A DNA stretch of 40,362 bases from Coriobacteriia bacterium (GCA_030652345.1 JAUSAU010000012.1:1-40362); one strand, 5' to 3'. Positions 8,593 through 16,897 are shown, counted from the stretch's first letter. The notes: generated by a model not told the origin, from the letters alone. Numbers and translations are program-made.

Positions 8593-9643
8593 CGGCCTTC
8601 ACCTCCTTCGCCGGCTTGACCCAGCCGAACGGCTTGGGGAGGAAGGCGCGGTCGATGAGCGGAGCGAGTCCGTTCATGAACAGGATGGCGAACGTGGTCG
8701 TCTCGGGCATCGGACCGAAGAAACGGGTCACGATGTTGAACACGCCGCAGCCGATGCCGAAGACGAGTCGGCCGCTCTTCGTGATCGGCGAGGTGACGTA
8801 GTCGGTCGCCATGAAGAAGGCACCGAGCACCACGCCGCCGGCCAGCACGTTGAAGATCGGGTCGGAGCCGAACGCCCAGGACAGGAGCGCGACCGAACCG
8901 ATGTAGCCGACGGGGATCCGCCAGTCCACGACCTTGACGGCGATGAGGAAGAGACCGCCCGCGATGAGCAGCGCAGCGGAGACCTCGCCCACGCAGCCCT
9001 CGAGGTTGCGGAAGAGCAGTGCGTTGTACTGGTCGGGAAGACTGAAGCCGTAGGCGCCCTGCGCGGCGCGATCGGCAGCGGCAACAGCGAGTCGCGTCGC
9101 CCCGTTGATCGCGTCGAGCTTGCCGGAGGCCGGGATCGTGATGGCGTTGCTCCAGCCGCCGGAGAAGGGCTTGAGTTCACCCATCACGCCGAGCCAGGAC
9201 AGGAGCGCGACCGCGCGACCGACGAGTGCCGGGTTGAACAGGTTGAACCCGAGTCCGCCGAAGATCATCTTGGCCAACGCGATGGAGACCACGCCGCCGA
9301 CCATGCAGATCCACCACGGTGTGAGCGGGGGCATGCACATCGCCAGCAGGATGCCGGTGAGCACCGCCGTGAAGTCGCCGATCGTCTGCTGGCGCTTGAG
9401 GACCGCGTTCCAGACGAACTCGGTGAGCACGGCGGGGATGATGCACGACGCGTAGACGATCGCAGCGGGAACGCCGAGGTTCCACAGCGACCACAGCACC
9501 GCCGGCAGCAGCGCGCCGATGACGAGCAGCATTATGCGGCTGCACGACGTCGCCCCGTCGATGTGCGGTCCGGGGACGACCTGGCGGGCGCCGGCGATGG
9601 GCGCCTGGTCGCCCGGGAGGACCTTCTTCGTCTCGTCGCTCAC
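8585..9643 (-). CDS. rnfD: Rnf complex membrane subunit RnfD
   Basis: Large polytopic subunit of Rnf, homologous to NqrB. The 352 residues hold about eight to ten membrane segments. The motif D177-AINGA-T183 is the expected covalent FMN site, and GFNLFNPALVGRA is a typical family stretch. The frame is open to 9739, but I start at GTG 9643 because it overlaps the rnfC stop as GTGA and has a G-rich ribosome site. The N-terminal ~35 residues are hydrophilic and variable. Both RnfD and RnfG keep their flavinylation threonines, so the complex looks functional. Confidence 0.95.
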   Translation of the reverse strand: MSDETKKVLPGDQAPIAGARQVVPGPHIDGATSCSRIMLLVIGALLPAVLWSLWNLGVPAAIVYASCIIPAVLTEFVWNAVLKRQQTIGDFTAVLTGILLAMCMPPLTPWWICMVGGVVSIALAKMIFGGLGFNLFNPALVGRAVALLSWLGVMGELKPFSGGWSNAITIPASGKLDAINGATRLAVAAADRAAQGAYGFSLPDQYNALLFRNLEGCVGEVSAALLIAGGLFLIAVKVVDWRIPVGYIGSVALLSWAFGSDPIFNVLAGGVVLGAFFMATDYVTSPITKSGRLVFGIGCGVFNIVTRFFGPMPETTTFAILFMNGLAPLIDRAFLPKPFGWVKPAKEVKADA

Positions 9644-10941
9644 ACCCGCACCCCCTTCGAGATGAGCGTGCCCTTGCCGGTCCGGATGAGCTGGAGGAGC
9701 GGCCTGCGAGTCGGACAGACGTAGGAACAGCAACCGCATTCGATGCAGTCGAGAGCGAAGAAGCGCTCACATCCGTTCCAGTGGCGGACGTTGGCGTAGT
9801 TCGCGATGGCGTAGGGGTGCAGGACCATCGGGCACACCTCGACGCAGCGGCCGCAGCGTATGCAGGCCTGGTCGCCGTCGACGATGGGCGCGGCCTCGGC
9901 CGCGGTGAGCGCCACGACACCGGAGGTCCCCTTGACGACGGGCACGTCGAGGTCACCGAGGGGCTGGCCGGTCATCGGTCCGCCCGCGATGACGCGCGAG
10001 GCATCCGCGGTCAGGCCGCCGGCGAACTCGATGAGGGCCGCGATCGAGGTGCCGATCGCGACGAGGTAGTTGCCGGGCCGGGCCACGGCGCCCGAGACGG
10101 TCACGACGCGCTCGATGAGCGGCATGCCCGACTCGACCGCATCCGCGATCGCGACGGCGGTCTGCACGTTGTGCACGAGGCAGCCGGCCGAGGACGGGAG
10201 CTTCCCGCGCTCCACGGCGCGCCCGGTGACCGCGAAGATGAGCTGCTTCTCGGCGCCCTGCGGGTAGCGGGTGTGCACCATGACGACCTCGACGCCGGAG
10301 GGCGCAGCGGCCCTCAGGGCCTCGGCGGCATCCGGCTTGTTGTCCTCGACGGCGAGCACCGTGCGCGTAGCTCCGACCGCCTCGGCGATGAGCCGGGCGC
10401 CGGCGATGACGCGCGCCGGGCTCTCGAGCATGACGCGATGGTCGCAGGTCAGGAACGGCTCGCACTCGCAGCCGTTGATGATCACGACGTCGATGGGTGA
10501 GTTCTTCGGGGGCGAGAGTTTGACGGACGCGGGGAAGGCCGCGCCACCGAGGCCGACGACGCCGGCCGCGCGCGCGATGGCGCCCGTGCCGTCTCCGCTG
10601 ACCTCGATCGCCTTCACGTCACCGGAGGTGTCCGCATCCGGCACGATCGTGACGCACGTCGCGCGGACGCCGGCGGGCGTGAGCGCCGGTCCGACGGCGA
10701 CGACCTCGCCGCTCGCCGGTGCATGGATCGGCGCGGAGATCATCGCGTCGACCTGGCCGATCAGTTGCCCGCGGACCACGCGGTCGCCCTTTGCGACGAG
10801 CGGCGCACACGGCGCACCGAGGTGCTGGCTCATCGGAACGACGAGCCGTTCCGTGAGCGGCATCCGCTCGATGGCGCACGACGCCGTCTGTGCTTTGCGG
10901 TCTGGCGGGTGGACGCCTCCGCGGAATCGCTGTACGGCCAT
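9640..10941 (-). CDS. rnfC: Rnf complex NADH-side subunit RnfC
   Basis: Peripheral subunit that binds NAD(H) and a flavin and carries two [4Fe-4S] clusters. From the tandem ATG (10944 or 10941; I use 10941, five bases from GGAAGG) it has 433 residues, normal for the family. Visible parts: the lipoyl-like N-terminal domain; the nucleotide/flavin-binding stretch GVVGLGGAAFPASVKL with INGCECEPFLTCDHRVM; an SLBB-type segment (VVTVSGAVARPGNYLVAIG); and two cluster motifs, CIRCGRCVEVCP and CIECGCCSYVCP, near the end. It is the first rnf gene. Only 157 bases, including a strong hairpin, separate it from the upstream hydrogenase operon. Confidence 0.96.
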   Translation of the reverse strand: MAVQRFRGGVHPPDRKAQTASCAIERMPLTERLVVPMSQHLGAPCAPLVAKGDRVVRGQLIGQVDAMISAPIHAPASGEVVAVGPALTPAGVRATCVTIVPDADTSGDVKAIEVSGDGTGAIARAAGVVGLGGAAFPASVKLSPPKNSPIDVVIINGCECEPFLTCDHRVMLESPARVIAGARLIAEAVGATRTVLAVEDNKPDAAEALRAAAPSGVEVVMVHTRYPQGAEKQLIFAVTGRAVERGKLPSSAGCLVHNVQTAVAIADAVESGMPLIERVVTVSGAVARPGNYLVAIGTSIAALIEFAGGLTADASRVIAGGPMTGQPLGDLDVPVVKGTSGVVALTAAEAAPIVDGDQACIRCGRCVEVCPMVLHPYAIANYANVRHWNGCERFFALDCIECGCCSYVCPTRRPLLQLIRTGKGTLISKGVRV

Positions 10942-10974
10942 CATCACCTTCCCATCCCTTGCCCCGGATATGAC

Positions 10975-11009
10975 CGGGCACTCCCCATGCATCTGGCGGG
11001 GAGTGCCCG
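10975..11009 (-). terminator. Perfect 12-bp hairpin between hydA and rnfC
   Basis: An exact inverted repeat: CGGGCACTCCCC at 10975-10986 and GGGGAGTGCCCG at 10998-11009, with an 11-base loop. It lies after the hydrogenase large subunit gene and only 34 bases before the rnfC start. No run of T follows it on the minus strand, so it may be a weak terminator, an attenuator or an mRNA-processing or stability structure setting the hydrogenase-to-Rnf ratio. Confidence 0.55.
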
Positions 11010-11098
11010 TCGTTCCCATCCCCTTCGCGACCCGAACCCCGCGTCGCGTTAGAGGGTGAAGTACGCCATCAGTACGCAGATTCCTGCATACCAGCCAC

Positions 11099-12361
11099 CT
11101 AATGAACGGAACAGCTGAGGCACGGGTCGTACGCGCGGACCAGTTCCTCGACGAGCAGCGTGAACTCCTTCTCCTCGCGATGGGCGACCGTGGGAGCGAA
11201 GCCCCGCATGTCCGCCTCGAGGTTGGCGAGGTTCTGCGCGGTGGGCGTGATGACGTCGCCGCGCGTGATGATGCCGTCGTCGTCGATCGCGTAGCTGTGG
11301 TAGAGCGTGCCGCGCGGCGCCTCGGTGGCGCTCCCGCCCTCGCCCGCCTTGATGCAGAACGAGACCGGCTCCGAGCTGCCGCCCATCTCGAGCAGGCGCT
11401 CGATGTAGCCGGAGCAGCGCTCGGCTGCGTCGGCGAGTTCGACGGCCTGCAGGACGTTGGTGTGGAACGGGTTGCGCGTCGGCAGCGTGACGCCCGAGCG
11501 CGCGAGCGCGTCACGGCCGGCCAGGTTGAGCTTGCCGGCGTTGAGGTTCATGCGCGCGACCGAACCGACCAGGAACGGACGGCCGTCCACCGTGGAGTGC
11601 TTCGCGTTGCTGTGCCCGACGACGTCCTCGCGGATGAAGTCGCGGTACTCGCCCGCGGGGCGGCGCCAGCCGGCGTCGAGCGCGGCGGTGTCGCCCTCAT
11701 AGATCGCGTAATCGTCCTCGGCGGTCAGCGCGAGCATCTCGCCCGCGCTCTCGAAGGCCGGCACCTCGAACGAGGCGAACAGGTCGACGGTGGCCAGCGC
11801 GTCGGCGGCGACACCGGCGAGCAAGGCACGGAACGCGTCGAGGGCGCGCGGGTCGGGCTCCGAGGTGAAGCCACCGATCACGGCGGTCACCGGGTGGACG
11901 GAACGTCCGCCCACGAGCGAGGTGAGCTCGTTGCCGAGCTTCTTGATCTTGAGCGCACGCTCGACGATGTCCGGATGCGTGGCGGCCAGCGGGAAGACGC
12001 TCGGCAGACCGACGAAGTCCGGCGCGGCGAAGACGTAGAGGTGCGTCGCGTGGTTCTGCAGGTACGACCCGTAGACGAGGAGCTTGCGCAGCAGCTTCGT
12101 GCGCTCGGAGACCTCGACGCCCAACGCGGCCTCCATCGCCTTGATGGAGGTGAGCTGATGGTTCGGCGAGCAGATGCCGCAGATGCGTGACGTGATGAGC
12201 GGCGCCTCGTCGAACCGGCGGCCGACGACCATGGATTCGAAGAACCGCGCCGGCTCGACGACGTCGAGCTTGATCTCGTGGACGACACCGTCCTCGACGT
12301 GGATGCTGATGTTGCCGTGACCCTCGATACGGGCCACGTGCTCGACAGTGAGGCGAGGCAT
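11099..12361 (-). CDS. hydA: Cytosolic [NiFe] hydrogenase large subunit (group 3b-like, alpha)
   Basis: Catalytic subunit holding the NiFe site. The start is ATG 12361, giving 420 residues. The N-terminal ligand motif is RICGICSPNH and the C-terminal one is DPCLSCSVH, so all four cysteine ligands are present. Gene order hydB-hydG-hydD-hydA is the same as in the Pyrococcus NADP-dependent sulfhydrogenase operon, which supports group 3b. The partners transfer electrons to NAD(P). Odd point: the protein ends exactly at the His of the C-terminal motif, with no peptide beyond it, so the usual endopeptidase cleavage during maturation has nothing to remove. One base separates it from hydD. Confidence 0.93.
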   Translation of the reverse strand: MPRLTVEHVARIEGHGNISIHVEDGVVHEIKLDVVEPARFFESMVVGRRFDEAPLITSRICGICSPNHQLTSIKAMEAALGVEVSERTKLLRKLLVYGSYLQNHATHLYVFAAPDFVGLPSVFPLAATHPDIVERALKIKKLGNELTSLVGGRSVHPVTAVIGGFTSEPDPRALDAFRALLAGVAADALATVDLFASFEVPAFESAGEMLALTAEDDYAIYEGDTAALDAGWRRPAGEYRDFIREDVVGHSNAKHSTVDGRPFLVGSVARMNLNAGKLNLAGRDALARSGVTLPTRNPFHTNVLQAVELADAAERCSGYIERLLEMGGSSEPVSFCIKAGEGGSATEAPRGTLYHSYAIDDDGIITRGDVITPTAQNLANLEADMRGFAPTVAHREEKEFTLLVEELVRAYDPCLSCSVH

Positions 12362-12362
12362 A

Positions 12363-13109
12363 TTAGGCGCGCACCTCCCTTGCCGAGTTGTAGATGCGGA
12401 GCATGTCGTCCAGCTCGCCGGCCGCACGGCCGTGGCCGGCGAAGATCGCGCGGGCCGAGTCGAGATTGGCATCCGGTGCGATGCCGCGGCAGCCGGAACA
12501 CGCACGGCCCAGTGATGGGCACTTGGCGCCGCAGCCCGCGCGCGTCACCAGCCCGAGGCACGCGCTGTCGCGATCGAAGAAGCAGACGTTCTCGGAGATC
12601 TTGCACGAGGCGCACATCGTCATGTCCGGCACGCGGTCGGACAGGCCGAGCAGCACGCGCGAGAGCACGCGCATGAACTCCGCGCGATCCAGCGGGCAAC
12701 CCGGGACGTGGTAGTCCACATCGATGACGGAGTCGACCGGCGCCGGCGCGATGCGGCCGAGCGCGACGAGCACGTCGCCGTCGCCGTAGACGGTCGCGTA
12801 GCGCATGTCGAGCGGCACGAGGTTCGCCATCGCGGGGATACCGCCGGTGTTCGCGCAGGTACCCACGGCGATCACCACGGCTGCGGTGGCGCGCACGCTC
12901 TTGAGCAGCTCCACGTGCTCACCGGTGGTGACGGCGCCCTCGATGATGGCGACGTCGTACTCGGCCGGCATGTGCCCGCTGCTCGCGAGCTGCCAGTACG
13001 AGAGGTCGACGAGCCCGAGGACGTCGAGCAGATCGTCCTCCATGTTGGTGAGGTTGACCTGGCACCCGAAGTCGGAGGCCAGTGACAGAACGACCAGTCT
13101 CGGTGCCAT
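12363..13109 (-). CDS. hydD: Cytosolic [NiFe] hydrogenase small subunit (delta)
   Basis: Electron-transfer subunit that binds the Fe-S clusters next to the NiFe site; 248 residues, no signal peptide, so cytosolic. ATG 13109 has GGAGG nine bases upstream. At the N-terminus the usual CxxC of the proximal cluster appears as D-x-x-C (SDFGC), so an Asp stands where the first Cys would be. An Asp ligand here is known from F420-reducing and related group 3 hydrogenases. Other cysteine groups: GTCANTGG, VPGCPLDR and a cluster-rich end (CASCKISENVCFFD, CLGLVTRAGCGAKCPS, CSGC). Its placement between hydG and hydA fits the delta subunit of a group 3b enzyme. Confidence 0.9.
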   Translation of the reverse strand: MAPRLVVLSLASDFGCQVNLTNMEDDLLDVLGLVDLSYWQLASSGHMPAEYDVAIIEGAVTTGEHVELLKSVRATAAVVIAVGTCANTGGIPAMANLVPLDMRYATVYGDGDVLVALGRIAPAPVDSVIDVDYHVPGCPLDRAEFMRVLSRVLLGLSDRVPDMTMCASCKISENVCFFDRDSACLGLVTRAGCGAKCPSLGRACSGCRGIAPDANLDSARAIFAGHGRAAGELDDMLRIYNSAREVRA

Positions 13110-13110
13110 G

Positions 13111-13968
13111 TCAGATCGCCTCCTGCAGGTTCATGGCTTCCCAGTAGTTGAACACCGGGCCGTCGATGCACGCGTACTGATGGCCGACACCGCAGTGCCC
13201 GCACTTGCCGATGCCGCACTTCATGCGGCGCTCGAAGGAGACGTAGATACGGTCCACGTCCATCTCCTTCTTGCGCATCTCGGCGATGACGTACTTGTAC
13301 ATGACGGGCGGCCCGCAGATCGCGCCGTACGTGCTCGCCGGGTCCACGTCGATCTGATCGAAGAGCTTGGTGACCAGGCCGACCTCGCCGTTCCACGCAT
13401 CGTCAGGACGATCGACCGTCAGGATCAGGTCGAAGTCCTCGCGGTGCTCCCACATGTCGAACTGGCGCCGGAACAGGATCTCGTCGGGAGTACGCGACCC
13501 GTAGAGGATCGTGACCTTGCCGAACTCGTGGCGGTCGTCGTGGATGTGGTTGATCAGGCTCTTGAGCGGGGCGATGCCCAGTCCGCCGGCGACGAGCAGG
13601 ATGTCGTGGCCCTTCATCTCCTGGAACGGGAAGCCGCGGCCGAAGGGGCCGCGCAGCCCGACGATGTCGCCGCACTGCTTCTTGTGCATCGCGCCGGTCA
13701 CGTCACCGGCGTTGCGGATGCACAGCTCGATGAAGCCCTGCTTGCTCGGCGCCGACGAGATCGAGATGGGCGCCTCGCCCACGCCGAACAGCGACAGCTC
13801 GACGAACTGGCCCGACGAGAAGGCGAACGCCTCGCGGGCCGCCTCGTCGATCAGGCGCAGTTCGAACAGCTTCTCCTGGGGCGTGAGGTCCTGGATGGAG
13901 GTGATGCGCGCCGGCCAGGGGCGGTATGGATTAGCGGAAGACGGCTCCGTGAACGTCATCGGCAACAT
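13111..13968 (-). CDS. hydG: Hydrogenase FAD/NAD(P)-binding subunit (gamma)
   Basis: Flavoprotein of the ferredoxin-NADP reductase type that exchanges electrons with NAD(P)(H); 285 residues from ATG 13968. In order: an FAD-binding barrel (SGQFVELSLFG, APISISSAPS), a nucleotide-binding fold (ILLVAGGLGIAPLKSLI, TILYGSRTPDEILF, CGPPVMYKYVI) and a C-terminal [2Fe-2S] motif CGIGKCGHCGVG with a further Cys in YACIDGP. This is the layout of the sulfhydrogenase gamma subunit and of the related dihydroorotate dehydrogenase electron-transfer subunit. The hydrogenase neighbours decide for the former. It overlaps hydB by one base (TGATG). Whether NAD or NADP is preferred cannot be read from the sequence by eye. 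Confidence 0.92.
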   Translation of the reverse strand: MLPMTFTEPSSANPYRPWPARITSIQDLTPQEKLFELRLIDEAAREAFAFSSGQFVELSLFGVGEAPISISSAPSKQGFIELCIRNAGDVTGAMHKKQCGDIVGLRGPFGRGFPFQEMKGHDILLVAGGLGIAPLKSLINHIHDDRHEFGKVTILYGSRTPDEILFRRQFDMWEHREDFDLILTVDRPDDAWNGEVGLVTKLFDQIDVDPASTYGAICGPPVMYKYVIAEMRKKEMDVDRIYVSFERRMKCGIGKCGHCGVGHQYACIDGPVFNYWEAMNLQEAI

Positions 13969-14990
13969 CAGCCCACCTCCCCGGTCTGCAGTGCGTTGAC
14001 GACCATCATCGGGTTGATGCCTGCCTTGCACGCGATCGCGCAGCGGCCGCACCCGACGCACAGGACGCGCTCGAACTTGCTCAGGTAGCCCCACTGCTTG
14101 TGGTAGTAGCGGTACTTCACGCGGCTCGCGCGGGTGGCGCGGAAGTTCTGCCCGTGAGCGACCTCGGCGAAGTCCTTGAACTGGCACGAGTCCCAGGTGC
14201 GGACGCGCGAGCCGTGATTCTGGCTGGCGTCCAGGTCGTCGCGCACGTCGAAGCAGTAGCACGTGGGGCACACCATCGAACAGGCGCCGCACGCGAGGCA
14301 CTTCTCGCCGAGCTTGTCCCAGATCTCGGACTCGAACTTGGCGTCGAGCAGGACGGGCAGCTGCGAGGTGTCCACCTTGTGTTCGAAGGCGTTCTTGAAC
14401 TCGGCGGTGCGCGCCTGGAACGCGGCGGTGTCCTCGTCCGTGATCTCACGGCAGGCCACGTGGCGATCCACGAGCTCGGCGCCCTTCACCGAACGGATCG
14501 ACGCGAAGTACGCGTCACCGATGTCGGAGAGGAAGATGTCGAATCCCCAGTGCGTCTCGTCGGTGCCCCATGCGTTGCAGAAGCACGTGTCCGAGGGCAT
14601 GCACGACACGCCGACGATCAGCGTGTTCTCGCGCCGGGCCTTGTAGTACGGGTCCGGGTTCGAGCCGAGGAAGACGTTGTCCATCAGTTGGAGCGAGTTC
14701 ACGTCGCACGGGTGCAGGCCGAAGAGGATCCTCGGCGGTGCATCGACGCTGTCGTCCACGACCTCGTTGTCCGCCACCCGGAAGCGCATGATCGACTCTT
14801 CCGGCGGGAAGAACCACTTCTTCGGCGGCAGGATCGTGGTGTCGTACTCGAGCGTGAGACTGGCCGGATCGTCGATGCGGGCGAAGACGTGCTTCCCACC
14901 CTTTTCGACAGGGCCGACCACCTCGTACTCGGTGGCTAGCCCTTGGACAAGGTCCGGCACCCTGTCCTTGGCGATGATCCGGAAGAACAC
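13968..14990 (-). CDS. hydB: Hydrogenase 4Fe-4S subunit (beta)
   Basis: Iron-sulfur subunit that links the flavin subunit to the hydrogenase module. I choose GTG 14990 (340 residues), which has a G-rich ribosome site; the frame is open to 15074, but that part runs through the terminator of ndk. The N-terminal domain is the 4Fe-4S dicluster or hydrogenase-beta type (FGLHPCDVNSLQLMD, VGVSCMPSDTCFC). Two ferredoxin-like motifs follow, CLACGACSMVCPTCYCFD and CVGCGRCAIACKAGINP. It is related to the anaerobic sulfite reductase A and sulfhydrogenase beta subunits. As first gene of the hyd operon, its promoter should lie in the ~85 bases downstream of ndk, or the operon depends on read-through. Confidence 0.92.
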   Translation of the reverse strand: MFFRIIAKDRVPDLVQGLATEYEVVGPVEKGGKHVFARIDDPASLTLEYDTTILPPKKWFFPPEESIMRFRVADNEVVDDSVDAPPRILFGLHPCDVNSLQLMDNVFLGSNPDPYYKARRENTLIVGVSCMPSDTCFCNAWGTDETHWGFDIFLSDIGDAYFASIRSVKGAELVDRHVACREITDEDTAAFQARTAEFKNAFEHKVDTSQLPVLLDAKFESEIWDKLGEKCLACGACSMVCPTCYCFDVRDDLDASQNHGSRVRTWDSCQFKDFAEVAHGQNFRATRASRVKYRYYHKQWGYLSKFERVLCVGCGRCAIACKAGINPMMVVNALQTGEVG

Positions 14991-15036
14991 GCAAGGACCC
15001 CCTTTCCCCTCGCCGCTTCTCGGCGGCGATAAACGG

Positions 15037-15064
15037 CGGGCCCCCGCGTCGTCGCGAGGGCCCG
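15037..15064 (-). terminator. Terminator-like hairpin after ndk
   Basis: Arms CGGGCCCCCGCG (15037-15048) and CGCGAGGGCCCG (15053-15064) pair over 12 bp with one G-U wobble and a four-base loop. On the minus strand it follows the ndk stop by about 11 bases and is followed by CCGTTTATC, a short T-rich stretch. Probably an intrinsic terminator separating ndk from the hydrogenase operon. Confidence 0.65.
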
Positions 15065-15074
15065 TCGGGCACAC

Positions 15075-15479
15075 CTATGAACCGAAGAAGATCCCGATCT
15101 CGCGCTCCGCGCTCTCCGGGCTGTCGGACCCGTGGACGACGTTCGCGTCCATGATGAGTCCGAAGTCGCCCCGGATCGTCCCGGGCGCGGCTTCCCTGGG
15201 GTTCGTCGCGCCCATGAGCTTGCGACAGACGACCACCGCGTCCTCACCGGACAGGACCATCTTCACGACCGGACCGCTGGTGATGTAGGCGATCAGGCCA
15301 TCGTAGAACGGCTTGCCGGCGTGCTCGGCGTAGTTGGCAGCCGCCTGCGCCGCCGTGAGGCGGCCGAACTCCATGCGCTCGATCTTCAGGCCGGTGTCCT
15401 CGAAACGCTGGACGATGCGGCCGACCAGGCCGCGGGCCGTGGCGTCGGGCTTGATCATGACGTAGGTACGCTGTTCCAC
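15075..15479 (-). CDS. ndk: Nucleoside diphosphate kinase
   Basis: Transfers the gamma phosphate of ATP to nucleoside diphosphates through a phospho-histidine. The active-site motif NVVHGSDS is present, along with the N-terminal TYVMIKPDA and the nucleotide-binding stretch GATNPREAAPGTIRGDFG. AAGGAG overlaps the first possible GTG (15485), so I start at the second GTG, 15479, five bases after it. This gives 134 residues, normal for a bacterial Ndk. It is followed by a terminator-like hairpin and seems to be a separate housekeeping unit. Confidence 0.97.
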   Translation of the reverse strand: MEQRTYVMIKPDATARGLVGRIVQRFEDTGLKIERMEFGRLTAAQAAANYAEHAGKPFYDGLIAYITSGPVVKMVLSGEDAVVVCRKLMGATNPREAAPGTIRGDFGLIMDANVVHGSDSPESAEREIGIFFGS

Positions 15480-15542
15480 ACTCACTCCTTACCGGGGGGA
15501 CGTTCTGCGAACGTATTCGGGAGAGGAAAGCGGCGGGGCGGG

Positions 15543-16895
15543 TCAGTCGCCCGTCGAGCCCCACCGGTTCTTCACGCCATTGACCTTCCAGCCCACGCCT
15601 TCGCGGACCATCAGGATGTCGTACTGCAGGTCGGAGCCTGCTTCGAGCTTCACGACCACCCGCGCCGTCGACTTCGTGGCGGTCCTGTCGATGCCGTCGA
15701 TGCGGTATGACGCAAACTTCGCCGGCAACTGCCTCATCTCCTGCTTGATGTCGGTCTGAGGAACCGCGACCCAGAAGTCCGCGTAGGGCTGGCCGCCGCG
15801 ATATGCGTCGAACAGTCCGCCCACGGTCTGCTCCTGCGTGGGGTAGCCGAAGCCCATGTAGAACGCCCCGCCGACGCCTCCGGCGAGCACGCCGACGACC
15901 AGCACGATGACCAGGACGCGCAGCGCGACCGCCTTGGGCGTGCGCGCCTGGCGACGTTCCGCCTTGCGGGCCGCGCGGTCCTCGACTTTCATGTCGTCCT
16001 CGGTGCGCGTGAAGAAACGCGAGTCCTCTTCGAAGTCGCCCGGCTCCTCGCCTTCGTGGTCCTCCTCGCCCCAACCGTCGGGGCCCTCGGGGATCACGGG
16101 AGCCATCTCGCCGGTCTCCCAGCCCTCGACCGTGTCGGTCGCCGCGACGTCCTCGCCGGCCTCCTCGCCCTCAGGCGCGGGCGCGTGGCGCGGGCGGGCG
16201 GCCGCCTGCGCGGCTTCGTACGCGGCGAGCGCGGCACCGTGCAGTTCGTAGCCGTGCTCGTCGCGGGCGTTCTCGAACTCGTGGACGGCCTCCTCGTGGA
16301 AGCCCATCTGCGCGTAGGCGAGGCCGAGGTTGGAGACGGCGCGGCCCTTGGCGTGATAACCCTCCATGCCGATCGCCGCCTTGTACGCCTCGACGGCCTC
16401 CTCGGGCTTGCCGAGCGCCATGAAGCACAGGCCGAGGTTGTTGAGCGCCTTGCCCGGGTCCGGGTTGCCCTCCGACCACGCCGCGTCGCGATACGCCTTC
16501 GAGGCGTCCTCGTAGCGGCCCAGCTCGTAGAGTGCGCCGGCCTTGCCCTGCATCGCCTTGAACGGCGTGGGATAGCTCGCGACGGCGAGCGCGGCGTCGT
16601 ACGCGGAGACGGCATCCTCGTGCCGCCCGGCGGCGGCGAGTGCGGCGCCGAGGTTGGCGAAGACCGCGCCGCGCTTGTCGTACTCCTCGTCCTTGACGGC
16701 GTGACCGTAGACGGTCGCGGCGTCACCGACGCGCTTGAGCTTCATGAGTGCGTTGCCGGCCTGGTGGTAGGCGCGGCCCGAGCCGGCGGACGGCTGGCCG
16801 TGCGCCGCCGCGAGATACTCGCGCGCCGCCATCTTCCAGTCGCCGGCGGCGTACGCGCTCTCCCCTGCTGCGAATCGAACCTCGTCCACGGGCAC
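15543..16895 (-). CDS. TPR-repeat protein with one membrane segment and an outer domain
   Basis: A 450-residue protein of unknown function. Residues 1-225 form about six tetratricopeptide repeats (for example AVFANLGAALAAAGRHEDAV and ALNNLGLCFMALGKPEEAV), which normally bind partner proteins. An acidic, low-complexity linker follows (about 225-305), then a basic patch and one membrane segment (about 325-350, ALRVLVIVLVVGVLAGGVGG). The last ~100 residues form a compact domain, probably outside, ending with WKVNGVKNRWG. With the TPRs inside and the small domain outside, it could be a membrane scaffold. It starts at GTG 16895, two bases after the cyclophilin stop, so the two are probably co-transcribed. 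Confidence 0.85.
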   Translation of the reverse strand: MPVDEVRFAAGESAYAAGDWKMAAREYLAAAHGQPSAGSGRAYHQAGNALMKLKRVGDAATVYGHAVKDEEYDKRGAVFANLGAALAAAGRHEDAVSAYDAALAVASYPTPFKAMQGKAGALYELGRYEDASKAYRDAAWSEGNPDPGKALNNLGLCFMALGKPEEAVEAYKAAIGMEGYHAKGRAVSNLGLAYAQMGFHEEAVHEFENARDEHGYELHGAALAAYEAAQAAARPRHAPAPEGEEAGEDVAATDTVEGWETGEMAPVIPEGPDGWGEEDHEGEEPGDFEEDSRFFTRTEDDMKVEDRAARKAERRQARTPKAVALRVLVIVLVVGVLAGGVGGAFYMGFGYPTQEQTVGGLFDAYRGGQPYADFWVAVPQTDIKQEMRQLPAKFASYRIDGIDRTATKSTARVVVKLEAGSDLQYDILMVREGVGWKVNGVKNRWGSTGD

Positions 16896-16897
16896 CC

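Noticed and set aside
11090..11123. Programmed -1 frameshift at the hydA stop
   Set aside because: No slippery heptamer at the stop; the normal product already contains all nickel ligands. Kept only as a low-interest peptide.
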